Shown here one piece after another: positions 1 to 11,035 of a stretch of DNA of 64,000 nt. The translations under genes were made by a program, and so were the position numbers. The notes beneath the pieces were generated by a model. The model saw only the letters and a program-made list of their open reading frames with translations, had not been told where the DNA came from and did not search any database. Position 1 is the first letter of the stretch. Every line of letters begins with the position of its first letter. The DNA lies in contig NC_053389.1 of assembly GCF_905171765.1 (NCBI RefSeq), forward strand, positions 782,198,772 through 782,262,771, read 5' to 3'. This stretch comes from Bufo bufo (taxonomy: Eukaryota > Chordata > Amphibia > Anura > Bufonidae).

Positions 1-1818
1 AAATCCCTTTCCTCAGATACTGAGGTCAGGACTGTGTCAAATATTCTATATTCTGCCCTTGGGTTTTTACGCCCTAGGTGCATTATCTTGCACTTATCCA
101 CATTAAATTTTAGTTGCCAGAGTTCTGACCATTCCTCTAGTTTTCCTAAATCCTTTTCCATTTGGCGTTTCCCTCCAGGAACATCAACCCTGTTACATAT
201 CTTTGTGTCATCAGCAAAAAGACACACCTTCCCATCGAGGCCTTTTGCAATATCACTTATGAAGATATTAAACAAAATTGGTCCCAGTACAGATCCCTGT
301 GGAACCCCACTGGTAACATGACCTTGTTTTGAATGTTCTCCATTGACTACAACCCTCTGTTGTCTGTCACTCAGCCACTGCCTAATCCACTCAACAATAT
401 GGGAGTCCATGCTCAATGACTGCAGTTTATTGATAAGTCTTCTATGTGGGACAGTGTCAAAAGCCTTACTAAAATCTAGATATGCGATGTCTACTGCACC
501 TCCACCGTCTATTATTTTAGTCACCCAGTCAAAAAAATCTATAAGATTTGTTTGACATGATCTCCCTGAAGTAAACCCATGTTGTTTTTCATCTTGCAAT
601 CCATGGGATTTTAGATGTTCCACAATCCTATCCTTTAATAGGGTTTCCATTAATTTGCCTACTATTGATGTCAGACTCACTGGTCTATAGTTGCTTGATT
701 CCTCCCTACTACCTTTCTTGTGAATGGGCACGACATTTGCTAATTTCCAATCTTCCGGGACGACTCCTGTTACTAATGATTGGTTAAATAAATCTGTTAA
801 CGGTTTTGCCAGCTCACCACTAAGCTCTTTTAATAATTTTGGGTGTATCTCATCAGGCCCCTGTGACTTATTTGTCTTCACCTTAGACAGCAAACTTAGA
901 ACATCTTCCTCTGTAAAGATACATGCATCAAATGATTTATTAGTCATCCTTTCTAGTGGAGGTCCTTCTCCTTTTTCTTTTGTAAAAACTGAACAGAAGT
1001 ATTCATTAAGGCAGTCGGCTAGCCCTTTATTCTCTTCTACATACCTTCCGTCCTTTGTTTTTAATTTAGTTATTCCTTGTTTTAATTTCCTTTTTTCATT
1101 TATATATCTGAAGAATGTCTTATCCCCTTTTTTCATAGACTGAGCTAGTTTTTCTTCTGCCTGCGCTTTAGAAGTTCTTATAACTTGCTTGGCCTCTCTC
1201 TGCCTAATCTTGTAGATTTCCTTATCTTCATTGCTCTGGGTTTTTTTATAATTACAAAATGCTAGCTTTTTATTTTTAATGATTTGGGCCACTTCTGCTG
1301 AGTACCACAGTGGTCTCTTCCTTTTTTTGCTTTTACTGACAAGTCTAATGCAATTTTCTGTTGCCTTCAATAATGCACCTTTTAAGTAGTCCCATTTCTC
1401 CTGGACTCCATGTAATCCGTTCCAGTCTGATAAGGACTCATTTATGACTAATTTCATTTTTGAAAAGTCTGTTTTTCTAAAATCTAAAACTTTTGTTTTT
1501 GTGTGGTAGGACTCTTTCACAGTTCTTATATTAAACCACACTGACTGGTGATCACTAGATCCCAAGGTTTCGCCTACAATGACATCATATACCGAATCCC
1601 CATTTGTGAATACCAAATCCAAAATGGCCTCCCTCCGGGTTGGCTCCTCAACCACTTGTTGTAGAGATAACCCCAGTAGGGAATTTAGAATATCTGTACT
1701 CCTGGTAGAACTTGCTATTTTGGTTTTCCAGTTTATATCTGGAAGATTGAAATCTCCCATAATGATAACTTCTCCTTTCATTGTCATTTTAGCTATTTCT
1801 TCAGGAAGAGGTTGAGGA
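1..1818 (-). CDS. CR1-type LINE ORF2 (endonuclease + reverse transcriptase), partial, open
   Basis: Reading the minus strand from about 1818 down to base 1 gives one frame of about 605 codons with no stop that I could find, running off the window. It begins inside the apurinic-type endonuclease: MGDFNLPDINW (about 1725-1760), LDLVFTNG, then GSSDHQ (about 1544-1560). A basic linker follows, then the reverse transcriptase: NYRPVSLTS, YLDFSKAFDTVPH, VTSGVPQGSVLGP (about 285-315) and the catalytic FADDTK (about 205-218). This motif set is that of the CR1/L2 group of non-LTR retrotransposons, which copy themselves by target-primed reverse transcription. The endonuclease N-terminus and ORF1 are missing, so it is a 5'-truncated insertion. 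The truncation point lies near 1812-1818, next to the 3' end of the hAT element. The open frame implies a young copy; the 3' end lies outside the window. Confidence 0.88.
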
Positions 1819-2016
1819 TGCGGTGAATGGGTTGATGTGGCCGTGTAGGCTCACGTGGCGGTCTAGGTGGAAGCGGCGGCGAAGGAGGAATAGGTATTAT
1901 TTAGCATTTTTACATAGGGGTATCCCCCAAAATATTGGGACATATAAAAAAAAAAAAAAAAAAAGGAATAAGTGCACTTGAGTACAAGGATGGATGGTTG
2001 AGGCTGTTAGAAATGT

Positions 2017-5000
2017 CTATTCTGCACAAGGTACAGACAAGTCCTGAGGGATCCAAGCCTGGTTCATTTTAATGAACGTGAGCTTGTCCACATTGGCTGT
2101 GGACAGGCGGCTGCGTCTGTCTGTAATGACACCTCCTGTCGTGCTAAATACACTTTCAGAGAGTACACTGGCTGCAGGGCAGGCCAGCACCTCCAAGGCA
2201 TACAGGGCAAGCTCTGGCCATGTGGACAATTTGGAGATCCAGAAGTTGAATGAGGCAGAACCATCAGTCAGTACGTGTAGTCTTGTGCACAGGTACTGTT
2301 CCACCATGTTGTTCAAATGCTGCCTCCTGCTAACACGCTCCATATCAGCAGTTGGGGCCGGTTGTTGCGGCGAGGTGACAAAGCTTTTTTACATGTCGGC
2401 CATGATAACCCTGCCTTCTGAGGTGCTGGCGCTGACACAGCGGCGTTGGCGACCTCTTCCTCCTCCCCTGCCTTCGCATTGTGCTTCCACTTGTCGCCCA
2501 GCGTCAGTCGGGAATGCTCTCAGGAGCGCGTCTACCAGCGTGCGCCTGTAGTCGCGAATCTTCCGATCACGCTCCAGTGAGAGAATTAAGGACGGATGTC
2601 TTTGTAACGGGTATCCAACAGGGTGGCCACCCAGTAGTCCGCACACGTTAAAATGTGGGCAACTCTGCAGTCGTTGCGCAGGCACTGCAGCATGTAGTCG
2701 CTCATGTGTGCCAGGCTTCCCAGAGGTAAGGACAAGCTGTCCTCTGTGGGAGGCGTATCGTCTGTGTCCTCCGTATGCCCCCAGCCACGCACCAGTGATG
2801 GGCCCGAGCTGCGTTCGATGCCACCCCGCTGTGAACATGCTTCATCCCCATCCTCCTCCTGCTCCTCCTCATCCTCCTCCTCCTCCTCGTCCTCCAGTAG
2901 TAGGCCCTGGCTGGCCAAATTTGTACCTGGCCTCTGCTGTTGCAAAAATCCTCTTTCTGAGCCACCTCTAAAAGACTGGCCTGAAAGTGTTAGAGATGAC
3001 CCCTCTTCCTCCTCCTCATCCCTGGCCACATCCTCTTCCATCATCGCCCTAAGTGTTTTCTCAAGGAGACAGAAGTGATATTGTAAGGCTGACCATGTTG
3101 GTGGAGTATTCGAAACAGCGCAACAGGGCACACAGGTCTTGCATGGAGGCCCAGTCATTGGTGGTGAAGTGGTGCTATTCCGCAGTGCGACTCACCAGTG
3201 CGTGCTGCAGCTGAAACTTCACTATGGCCTGCTGCTGCTCGCACAGTCTGTCCAGCATGTGCAAGGTGGAGTTCCACCTGGTGGGCACGTCGCATATGAG
3301 ATGGTGAGCGGGAAGGCTGAAGTTACGCTGCAGAGCAGACAGCCGAGTGGCGGCAGGATGAGAACGCTGGAAGCACGCACAGACGGCCCGCACTTTATGC
3401 AGCAGCTCAGACATGTCGGGGTAGTTGTGAATGAATTTCTGCACCACCAAATTCAGCACATGCGCCAGGCAAGGGATGTGCGTCAAACCAGATAGTCCCA
3501 GAGCTGCAACGAGATTTCACTGATTATCGCACACCACCAGGCTGGGCTTGAGGCTCACTGGCAGCAACCACTCGTCGGTCTGTTGTTCTATACCCTGCTA
3601 CAACTCCTGCGCAGTGGGGGCCTGTCCCCCAAACACATTCGTTTCAGAACGACCTGCTGACTTTTACCCTTGGCTGTGCTGAAGTTGGTGGTGTCGCTGA
3701 CCAGATGAAGAGGTGGTAGAAGAGGAGGAGGAAGCCGAGTAGGCAGAGGAGGCAACAGGAGGCAAAGAATGATGCCCTGCAAACCTTGGCGGCGGAAGGA
3801 CGTGCGCCAAACAGCTCTCCGCCTGGGGCCCAGCCGCCACTACATTTACCCAGTGTGCAGTTAGGGAGATATAGCGTCCCTGGCCGTGCTTACTGGTCCA
3901 CGTATCTGTGGTTAGGTGGACCTTGCCACAGATGGCTTTGCGCAGTGCACACTTGATTTTATCCGATACTTGGTTGTGCAGGGAGGGCACAGCTCTCCTG
4001 GAGAAGTAGTGGCGGCTGGGAACGACATACTGTGGGACAGCAAGCGACATGAGCTGTTTGAAGCTGTCCGTCTCCACCAGCCTGAATGACAGCATTTCAA
4101 AGGCTAGTAGTTTAGAAGTGCTGGCATTCAGGGCCAGGGATCGAGGGTGGCTAGGTGGGAATTTACGCTTTCTCTCAAATGTTTGTGAGATGGAGAGCTG
4201 AACGCTTCCGTGTGACATGGTGGAGATGCTGACGGAGGTGGTGTTGTTGGTGGCACATCCTCTGTTTGCTGGGCGGCAGGTGCCAACGTTCCTCCAGAGG
4301 CGGAGGAAGAGGCCGAGGCAGCAGCAGAAGAGGGAGCAGGAGGGGTCTGAGCACTTTCTTGGTTTTGAAGCTGCTTACTCCACTGCAGCCCATGTCTCGC
4401 ATGTAGATGCCTGGTCATGCAGGTTGTGCTAAGGTTCAGAATGTTTATGCCTCGCTTCAGGCTCTGATGGCACAGCGTGCAAACCACTCGGGTCTTGTCG
4501 TCAGCACATTGTGTGAAGAAGTGCCATGCCAGGGAAGTCCTTTAAGCTGCCTTTGGTGTGCTCGGTCCCTGGTGACGGTGGCCAGTAGCAGGCAAACTGT
4601 TTTGGCGATGGCTGCTCTGCTTTTGCACCCTGCTCCCGCTTTTGCTACTCTGTTGGCTCGGTCTCACCACTGCTTCTTCCTCTGAACTCTGAAAGTCAGT
4701 GGCACGACCTTTATTCCATGTGGGGTCTAGGACCTCATCGTCCCCTGCATCGTCTTCCACCCAGTCTTCCTCCCTGACCTCCTTTTCGGTCTGCACACTG
4801 CAGAAAGACGCAGCAGTTGGCACCTGTGTTTCGTCATCATCAGAGACGTGCTGAGGTGGTATTCCCATGTCCTCATCAGAAACATAAGTGGTTGTGCGTC
4901 AGTGCATTCTATGTCTTCCACCCCTGGGGAAAGGCTAGGTGGATGCCCTTGGGAAACCCTGCCAGCAGAGTCTTCAAACAGCATAAGAGACTGCTGCATG

Positions 5001-5362
5001 ACTTGAGGCTCAGACAGGTTCCCCGATATGCACGGGGGTGATGTGACAGACTGATGGGCATGGGTTTCAGGCGCCACCTGTGCGCTTTCTGCAGAAGACT
5101 GGGTGGGAGATAATGTGAACGTACTGGATCCACTGTCGGCCACCCAATTGACTAGCGCCTGTACTTGCTCAGGCCTTACCATCCTTAGAACGGCATTAGG
5201 CCTGACCAAATATCCTTGTAGATTCTGGCGGCTACTGGGACCTGAGGTAGTATGTTCAGTAGGACGTGTAGCTGTGGCAGAACGGCCACGTCCTCTCCCT
5301 GCACCAGAGGCTCCACCAACACCACCACCACGACCATGACCCTTATTAGAAGTTTGCCTCAT
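2017..5362 (-). pseudogene. hAT transposase with BED zinc finger, broken (family 1 copy 1)
   Basis: Minus-strand remains of an about 1,110-residue hAT transposase, which would cut and paste its own element. Order from the N-terminus: Gly/Arg-rich start at 5362 (RGRGRS repeats); acidic linker; BED-type zinc finger VCTLCHQSL...TRHLHARH (4487-4400); catalytic region with HLTTDTWTS (about 3900); CLAHVLNL (about 3460); RWNSTLHML (about 3270); acidic tract (about 2870); C-terminal dimerisation domain CPAASVLSESVFS...LTFIKMN (2190-2070). Frame changes occur near 4880, between 4487 and 4218, near 3660, between 3486 and 3158, and between 2586 and 2343. There is an in-frame stop near 4542. It is clearly dead and more decayed than the copy at 48945-52300. 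Confidence 0.9.
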
Positions 5363-5464
5363 AGTTAGCGTTTACAAAGCAAAGTAAAAAGTGGTTAAGT
5401 CTGTTAAAAATAATTAACCGCCAATAAAAACCCTGATGTAGGGTATTGCACTCATTTTTATTTT

Positions 5465-6391
5465 TTTTAACTCTATATGACAGCGTTATTTGTGGCCTAA
5501 ATGTGACACTCACTTATGCACGTCTTATCCCAGATGTGCAGTATATCAGAGGGTTTTTTCACCCCAGTAACCAAAAAGCCGGATTTCTGGCCTAAATGTG
5601 ACAGTCACTTATGCACGACTAATCCCAGATGTGCAGTATATTAGAGGGTTTTTTCACCCCAGTAAGCAAAAAGATGTATTTCTGGCATAAATGTGACACT
5701 CACTTATGCACGTGTAATCCCAGATGTGCAGTATATTAGAGGGTTTTTTCACCCCAGTAACCAAAAAGCCATATTTCTGGCCTAAATGTGACAGTCACTT
5801 ATGCTTGTCTAATCCCAGATGTGCAATATATTAGAGGGTTTTTTCACCACAGTATGCCAAAGCCGTATTTCTGGCCTAAATGTGACAATCACTTATGCAC
5901 GTGTAATCCCAGATGTGCAGTATATTAGAGGTTTTTTTTCACCCCAATAAGCAAAAAGATGTATTTTTGGCCCAAATGTGACAGTCACTTATGTACGTCT
6001 TATCCCAGATGTGCAGTATATTAGAGGGTTTTTTCACCCCAGTAACCAAAAAGCCGTATTTCTGGCCTAAATGTGACAGTCACTTATGTTTGTCTAATCC
6101 CAGATGTGCAGTATATTATAGGGTTTTTTCACCCCAATAAGCAAAAAGATGTATTTCTGGCCCAAATGTGACAGTCCCTTATGTACGTCTTATCCCAGAT
6201 GTGCAGTATATTAGAGGGTTTTTTCACCCCAGTAACCAAAAAGCCGTATTTCTGGCCTAAATGTGACAGTCACTTATGCACGTGTAATCCCAGATGTGCA
6301 ATATATTAGAGGGTTTTTTCACCACAGTATGCCAAAGCCGTATTTCTGGCCTAAATGTGACAATCACTTATGCACATGTAATCCCATATGT
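5465..6391 (-). repeat. ~95-bp tandem array inside hAT family 1
   Basis: Nine to ten units, each containing 'gatgtgcagtatattagagg', a T-run, 'caccccagta' and 'cctaaatgtgacagtcactt'. The landmark 'gtgcagtatat' recurs about every 93-99 bases from 5535 to 6295. The array lies upstream of the transposase start and resumes after the inserted LTR at 10321. Copy 2 of the same family carries a different array on the other side of the gene. Confidence 0.9.
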
Positions 6392-7209
6392 TGTAATGAC
6401 CGGCGTCACGCAAAGGGAGGGAAATGGGAAGGCCCTGTCCAAGGGAGAGGGAAAGATGGTGACCCCTGACTCACCTTGCGGCTGGCACCTGACTGCCCTG
6501 ACGTCCCTAGACGGGTTCCTTACCCGTACGCCGATCACGTGCCTAAACCCTGGCTTTCCCTAAGATGAGCCCTATGTAGTCAACGGGGCGGTGGGATCAC
6601 TAGTCCGCACCACTGACACTAAGAGGAAAACACTAAGGAGAGGACAGACAATACAGACAAACATATAATCCCAAGGGTGCGACAACAGCAGACCACAAAG
6701 CCCCAACAGGGATACGGAGGGTAACATTCTGGAACAACAACCAGGGAACACAGCTACACAGCTCCAGTGGGTCAGTATAGAAGTCCAGGCAGGAAGCTCT
6801 ATATCTGGCAACCAGAGAAGTGGGAGAGGGGAATATAAGGAGGTTGGGAGTGCTGGACAAGAAACAGCTGAGGAGAAGGAGCTACGGATCCCTGAGTGAG
6901 CCAAAAAGGGTTGCAAGGCAAACCCAGAAAGCTACCATAAAGAAACAACATTATCTTTCTACATAGAGCGCGCAGCCACCCGCTGCGACTTCCTGACCCC
7001 GGGTATAACGGAGTCAGGCGTGGCTCTTGACACCCTCGTGACCAGGGGTCAAGTCCTGGGAAAAAAAGTGTGGGAACTCACCCAAGATCCACTGCAACCC
7101 CCCCCCCAAAAAAAATATATATTTCGCTGAAAATTCAGTGCAACATTTATTGTAAAGCGCCAGTTTACACAAACAACTTCAAAATTAACATGAAATAAAC
7201 AAATATATA

Positions 7210-8772
7210 CAGGGAGTGCAGAATTATTAGGCAAATGAGTATTTTGACCACATCATCCTCTTTATGCATGTTGTCTTACTCCAAGCTGTATAGGCTTGAA
7301 AGCCTACTACCAATTAAGCATATTAGGTGATGTGCATCTCTGTAATGAGAAGGGGTGTGGTCTAATGACATCAACACCCTATATTAGGTGTGCATAATTA
7401 TTAGGCAACTTCCTTTCCTTTGGCAAAATGGGTCAAAAGAAGGACTTGACAGGCTCAGAAAAGTCAAAAATAGGGAGATATCTTGCAGAGGGATGCAGCA
7501 CTCTTAAAATTGCAAAGCTTCTGAAGCGTGATCATCGAACAATCAAGCGTTTCATTCAAAATAGTCAACAGAGTCGCAAGAAGCGTGTGGAAAAACCAAG
7601 GCGCAAAATAACTGCCCATGAACTGAGAAAAGTCAAGCGTGCAGCTGCCAAGATGCCACTTGCCACCAGTTTGGCCATATTTCAGAGCTGCAACATCACT
7701 GGAGTGCCCAAAAGCACAAGGTGTGCAATACTCAGAGACATGGCCAAGGTAAGAAAGGCTGAAAGACGACCACCACTGAACAAGACACACAAGCTGAAAC
7801 GTCAAGACTGGGCCAAGAAATATCTCAAGACTGATTTTTCTAAGGTTTTATAGACTGATGAAATGAGAGTGAGTCTTGATGGGCCAGATGGATGGGCCCG
7901 TGGCTGGATTGGTAAAGGGCAGAGAGCTCCAGTCCGACTCAGACGCCAGCAAGGTGGAGGTGGAGTACTGGTTTGGGCTGGTATCATCAAAGATGAGCTT
8001 GTGGGGCCTTTTCGGGTTGAGGATGGAGTGAAGCTCAACTCCCAGTCCTACTGCCAGTTTCTGGAAGACACCTTCTTCAAGCAGTGGTACAGGAAGAAGT
8101 CTGCATCCTTCAAGAAAAACATGATTTTCATGCAGGACAATGCTCCATCACACGCGTCCAAGTACTCCACAGCGTGGCTGGCAAGAAAGGGTATAAAAGG
8201 AGAAAATCTAATGACATGGCCTCCTTGTTCACCTGATCTGAACCCCATTGAGAACCTGTGGTCCATCATCAAATGTGAGATTTACAAGGAGGGAAAACAG
8301 TACACCTCTCCGAACAGTGTCTGGGAGGCTGTGGTTGCTGCTGCACGCAATGTTGATGGTGAACAGATCAAAACACTGACAGAATCAATGGATGGCAGGC
8401 TTTTGAGTGTTCTTGCAAAGAAAGGTGGCTATATTGGTCACTGATTTGTTTTTGTTTTGTTTTTGAATGTCAGAAATGTATATTTGTGAATGTTGAGATG
8501 TTATATTGGTTTCACTGGTAAAAATAAATAATTGAAATGGGTATATATTTGTTTTTTGTTAAGTTGCCTAATAATTATGCACAGTAATAGTCACCTGCAC
8601 ACACAGATATCCCCCTAAAATAGCTAAAACTAAAAACAAACTAAAAACTACTTGCAAAAATATTCAGCTTTGATATTAATGAGTTTTTTGGGTTCATTGA
8701 GAACATGGTTGGTGTTCAATAATAAAATTAATCCTCAAAAATACAACTTGCCTAATAATTCTGCACTCCCTG
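7210..8772 (+). mobile_element. Tc1/mariner transposon (DD37E-type), nearly intact
   Basis: Inverted termini CAGGGAGTGCAGAATTATTA (7210) and its complement ending at 8772, flanked by TA (7208-7209 and 8773-8774). Each end also has an inner copy of the motif, 'gtgcataattattaggcaac' near 7390 and its complement near 8560, giving the IR/DR arrangement of some Tc1 elements. Length is 1,563 bp. The transposase is at 7428-8444. The insertion is within the hAT at 7043-10306. Confidence 0.93.
7428..8444 (+). pseudogene. Tc1/mariner transposase, one in-frame stop
   Basis: Frame of 338 codons broken only by TAG at 7851-7853, codon 142. Helix-turn-helix DNA-binding region: residues about 10-60 (KSKIGRYLAEG, TLKIAKLLKRDHRTIKRF). 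Catalytic residues: first D in TDEMR just after the stop, second D in MQDNAPSH (about 8140), E in SPDLNPIENLW (about 8245). I count 37 residues between the second D and the E, so DD37E rather than the classical DD34E; I recall this spacing for the TRT group. The stop falls where Trp is expected next to the first catalytic D. Everything else is open, so the copy is young but this gene is dead unless the stop is read through. Confidence 0.9.
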
Positions 8773-8779
8773 TATAGGG

Positions 8780-8860
8780 ACCCGCACCTATCAGACAATG
8801 GGGGCATATCCTAGCGATATGCCCCCATTGTCTGAGATGGGAAAACCCCTTTAAAATACA
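8780..8860. repeat. Short palindromic MITE scrap
   Basis: 'gacaatgggggcatatc' and its exact complement are separated by a few bases (8797-8835), followed by 'gggaaaacccctttaaa'. A diverged relative lies at 40875-40965. It is a repeat end, not a gene; the class is unknown. Confidence 0.6.
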
Positions 8861-9360
8861 ATACATGTGAATGGGCTTTTGAAAGCTACGTGTAGCGGGA
8901 AAAAAAAAGCACAGAAAATCTAGCATGCTGTAATTGTGTCGCTGCGGACTGAGCCAAATGTACACATTGTGATCAAAACAAAACAAAAACTCCCCTTATA
9001 TATAATTTACTTACAGTTCTGAAGACTCAGGGGTGCTGGCTGGTTTTGCCTCAGGGGTGCAGGCTGGCTTGGCCTCAGGGGTGCTGACAGGCTTGGCCGA
9101 ACAGAAGGAGTGTGGGACTGTGAGGCCTTTTTTCTCCAAGCTGCTCCGGATCAGTGCTCTAGGCAGCTGGGCTCAGGGCTGGAAGTGGGCACCGCACAAT
9201 AAGAAAAAAATATTTTTCATTACACCTCAGGTCAGACCACCAATCCGACCCCCAATGTTAATAAGACCCCAATAATACCCCAATAAGACCTCAGATCAGA
9301 ACCCAATATGAATGACCCCCAATCAGACCTCAGATAAGAGCCCCATGCCTCATAGCAGCC

Positions 9361-10014
9361 CCCAGTGCCTCTCCATCTGCCCCCCAGTGCCTCTCCATCA
9401 GCCCCCCAGTGCCTCTCCATCAGCCCCCCGTCAGTGCCTCTTCATCAGCCCCCCGTCAGTGCCTCTTCATCAGCCCCCCGTCAGTGCCTCTTCATCAGCC
9501 CCCCGTCAGTGCCTCTTCATCAGCCCCCGTCAGTGCCTCTTCATCAGCCCCCGTCAGTGCCTCTTCATCAGCCCCCCGTCAGTGCCTCTCATCAGCCCCC
9601 CGTCAGTGCCTCTTCATCAGCCCCCGTCAGTGCCTCTCATCAGCCCCCCGTCAGTGCCTCTTCATCAGCCCCCCGTCAGTGCCTCTTCATCAGCCCCCCG
9701 TCAGTGCCTCTTCATCAGCCACCGTCAGTGCCTCTTCATCAGCCCCCCATCAGTGCCTCTTCATCAGCCCCCCGTCAGTGCCTCTTCATCAGCCCCCCGT
9801 CAGTGCCTCTTCATCAGCCCCCCGTCAGTGCCTCTTCATCAGCCCCTCGTCAGTGCCTCTTCATCAGCCCCCCGTCAGTGCCTCTCATCAGCCCCCCGTC
9901 AGTGGCTCTCATCAGCCCCCCGTCAGTGGCTCTCATCAGCCCCCCGTCAGTGCCTCTCATCAGCCCCCCGTCAGTGCCTCTCATCAGCCCCCTGTCAGTG
10001 CCTCTCATTTCAGC
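9361..10014. repeat. ~25-bp C-rich minisatellite
   Basis: About 26 copies of a unit close to 'ccccccgtcagtgcctcttcatcag', with variants of 22-26 bases. The unit has no stop in any forward frame and its length is not a multiple of three. Long forward reading frames therefore arise in all three frames and are not genes. It lies inside the hAT at 7043-10306. The preceding stretch 9230-9360 is made of 'cagacctcagat' and 'gacccccaat' type text that recurs inverted at 57555-58560. Confidence 0.93.
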
Positions 10015-10745
10015 CTATAGTATAAATAAAATATGGAAAAAAAAACCACTTACCTCTCCTGCTCCTGGACGCAGACGCTCCTCTTCTACTGCTGTAGGCT
10101 GCGCATGGAGTGACGTCACAGAGCGACTCACTCGGCTCCTGGGCGCAGCCCTCACAGCCGACAGCCGAGGACCAAGAAGGCGGCGGTGAGTACAAAGCCT
10201 TCACCGCTTCCTCCTGGTCCTTTTGCCCTGAAAGGGAGCGGCGTTCCTGCCAGGAAAAAAGTGCAGGAACGCCGTTCCCACGCGTTCCCCCTCGACTCGA
10301 CCCCTGCTCGTGACATATGTGCAGTATATCAGAGTTTTTTTTCACCCCAGTATGCCAAAACCGTATTTCTGGCCTAAATGTGACAATCACAGATGTGCAC
10401 TATATTTAACAGATTTTTTTAACCCCAGTAAGCAAAAAGCTGTATTTCTGGACTTGCAGACATGCAGATAGCCTGTGCTGGTGCACTTTCGTTGCATAAA
10501 ATGGCTGCCGATTATGTATTGATATTGACTAACTGAAGAAAGAAAAGTTTGTTTTCAGTAGTAGTTGGCTCAGGGCAGGCTTGAAAAAATTGTGCACTGC
10601 ACCCACAAAACACATTTAGATCGCTGAGTACAAAAAAAAGTTCTTGATAAGATTTCTCCCTGATCTCTCCCTCACAGCAGCTGCAGCCTTAAATAGAGGC
10701 TGGGTCACATGCTGCAGTTGGCCAATCACAGCCATGCCAGGCTTC

Positions 10746-11035
10746 TAACTCACAGTTTTTTTTTTGCCTTCCTCTGGATCAACTTGCAGGATTACAGGCT
10801 GAACTGGATGGACAAATGTCTTTTTTCGGCCTTATGTACTATGTTACTGAATGATGGGTCTGCCCCCTTCAACTTCTGGGTCTCCAAATTGGGCACATGG
10901 CTTTCGCTTGCCTTTTATGCCTTGGAGGTGCTGGCCTGCCCTGCAGCTAGTGTATTGTCTGAACATTTGTTTAGCACTGCTGGAGGGGGTTATCACAGGT
11001 TATATTTCCCAATGTTTTGGGGAGTACCCTAATTT
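10746..11035 (+). mobile_element. LINE 3' tail joined to a hAT C-terminal scrap
   Basis: 10770-10850 is a plus-strand LINE 3' end ('gctgaactggatggacaaat') that matches, inverted, the 3' end of the CR1 copy at 19255. 10851-11020 reads in plus as the hAT family 1 dimerisation domain (FNFWVSKLGTW, ALEVLACPAASVLSEHLFSTAGG) and then as the family-1 3' flank. The protein match ends at the second GG. It is a third, separate scrap of the same hAT family, opposite in direction to copy 1. Confidence 0.78.

Larger units (their letters stand above)
7043..10306. mobile_element. hAT element with CAGGGGTC termini and 8-bp TSD
   Basis: Starts CAGGGGTCAAGTCC (7043) and ends GACTCGACCCCTG (10306), inverted and similar. 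It is flanked by the perfect 8-bp direct repeat CTCGTGAC (7035-7042 and 10307-10314), the hAT signature. No transposase of its own was seen, so it is non-autonomous. It contains the Tc1 element 7210-8772, a short palindrome near 8800, low-complexity text and the minisatellite at 9361-10014. It inserted into the solo LTR, so it is younger than that LTR. Confidence 0.88.
6392..10315 (-). mobile_element. Solo LTR (652 bp net), interrupted by a hAT element
   Basis: The LTR begins TGTAATGACC at 6392 and ends CTCGTGACA at 10315. It is flanked by the 5-bp direct repeat TATGT (6387-6391 and 10316-10320). Net of the inserted hAT and one TSD copy it is about 652 bp. No internal region is present, so it looks like a solo LTR left by LTR-LTR recombination. 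Minus orientation is suggested by a TATATTCCC promoter-like site that recurs in the LTR at 17681-18211. It sits inside the 95-bp array of hAT family 1. The retrotransposon class (gypsy-like or other) cannot be decided without an internal region. Confidence 0.82.
1819..10745 (-). mobile_element. BED-hAT DNA transposon, family 1, copy 1 (old, nested insertions)
   Basis: Coding part 2017-5362 is homologous throughout to the complete copy at 47099-53521. The 3' flank (1819-2016) has an A-run and CG-rich text. The 5' flank holds a ~95-bp tandem array (5465-6391). That array is broken by a solo LTR and resumes at 10321-10450 with the same unit. It continues to 'taaatagaggctgggtcacatgctgca' type text near 10690-10730, shared with 53265-53300 of copy 2. 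Neither TIR is present: the left end is replaced by the LINE at 1818 and the right end is lost near 10745. Orientation is minus. It is the oldest layer of a four-level nest. Confidence 0.85.

Noticed and set aside
2072..5339. Plus-strand frames opposite the hAT transposase
   Set aside because: Antisense shadows of the minus-strand coding region, with low-complexity Ser/Pro runs from the acidic tracts.
5465..6391. Regular repeats that could suggest a CRISPR array
   Set aside because: Units are directly adjacent without unique spacers and lie in a eukaryotic transposon.
9312..10189. Forward frames of 203-274 codons in all three frames
   Set aside because: They are Ser/Pro/Gln/Ala repeats produced by a ~25-bp minisatellite without stops; the unit length is not a multiple of three.
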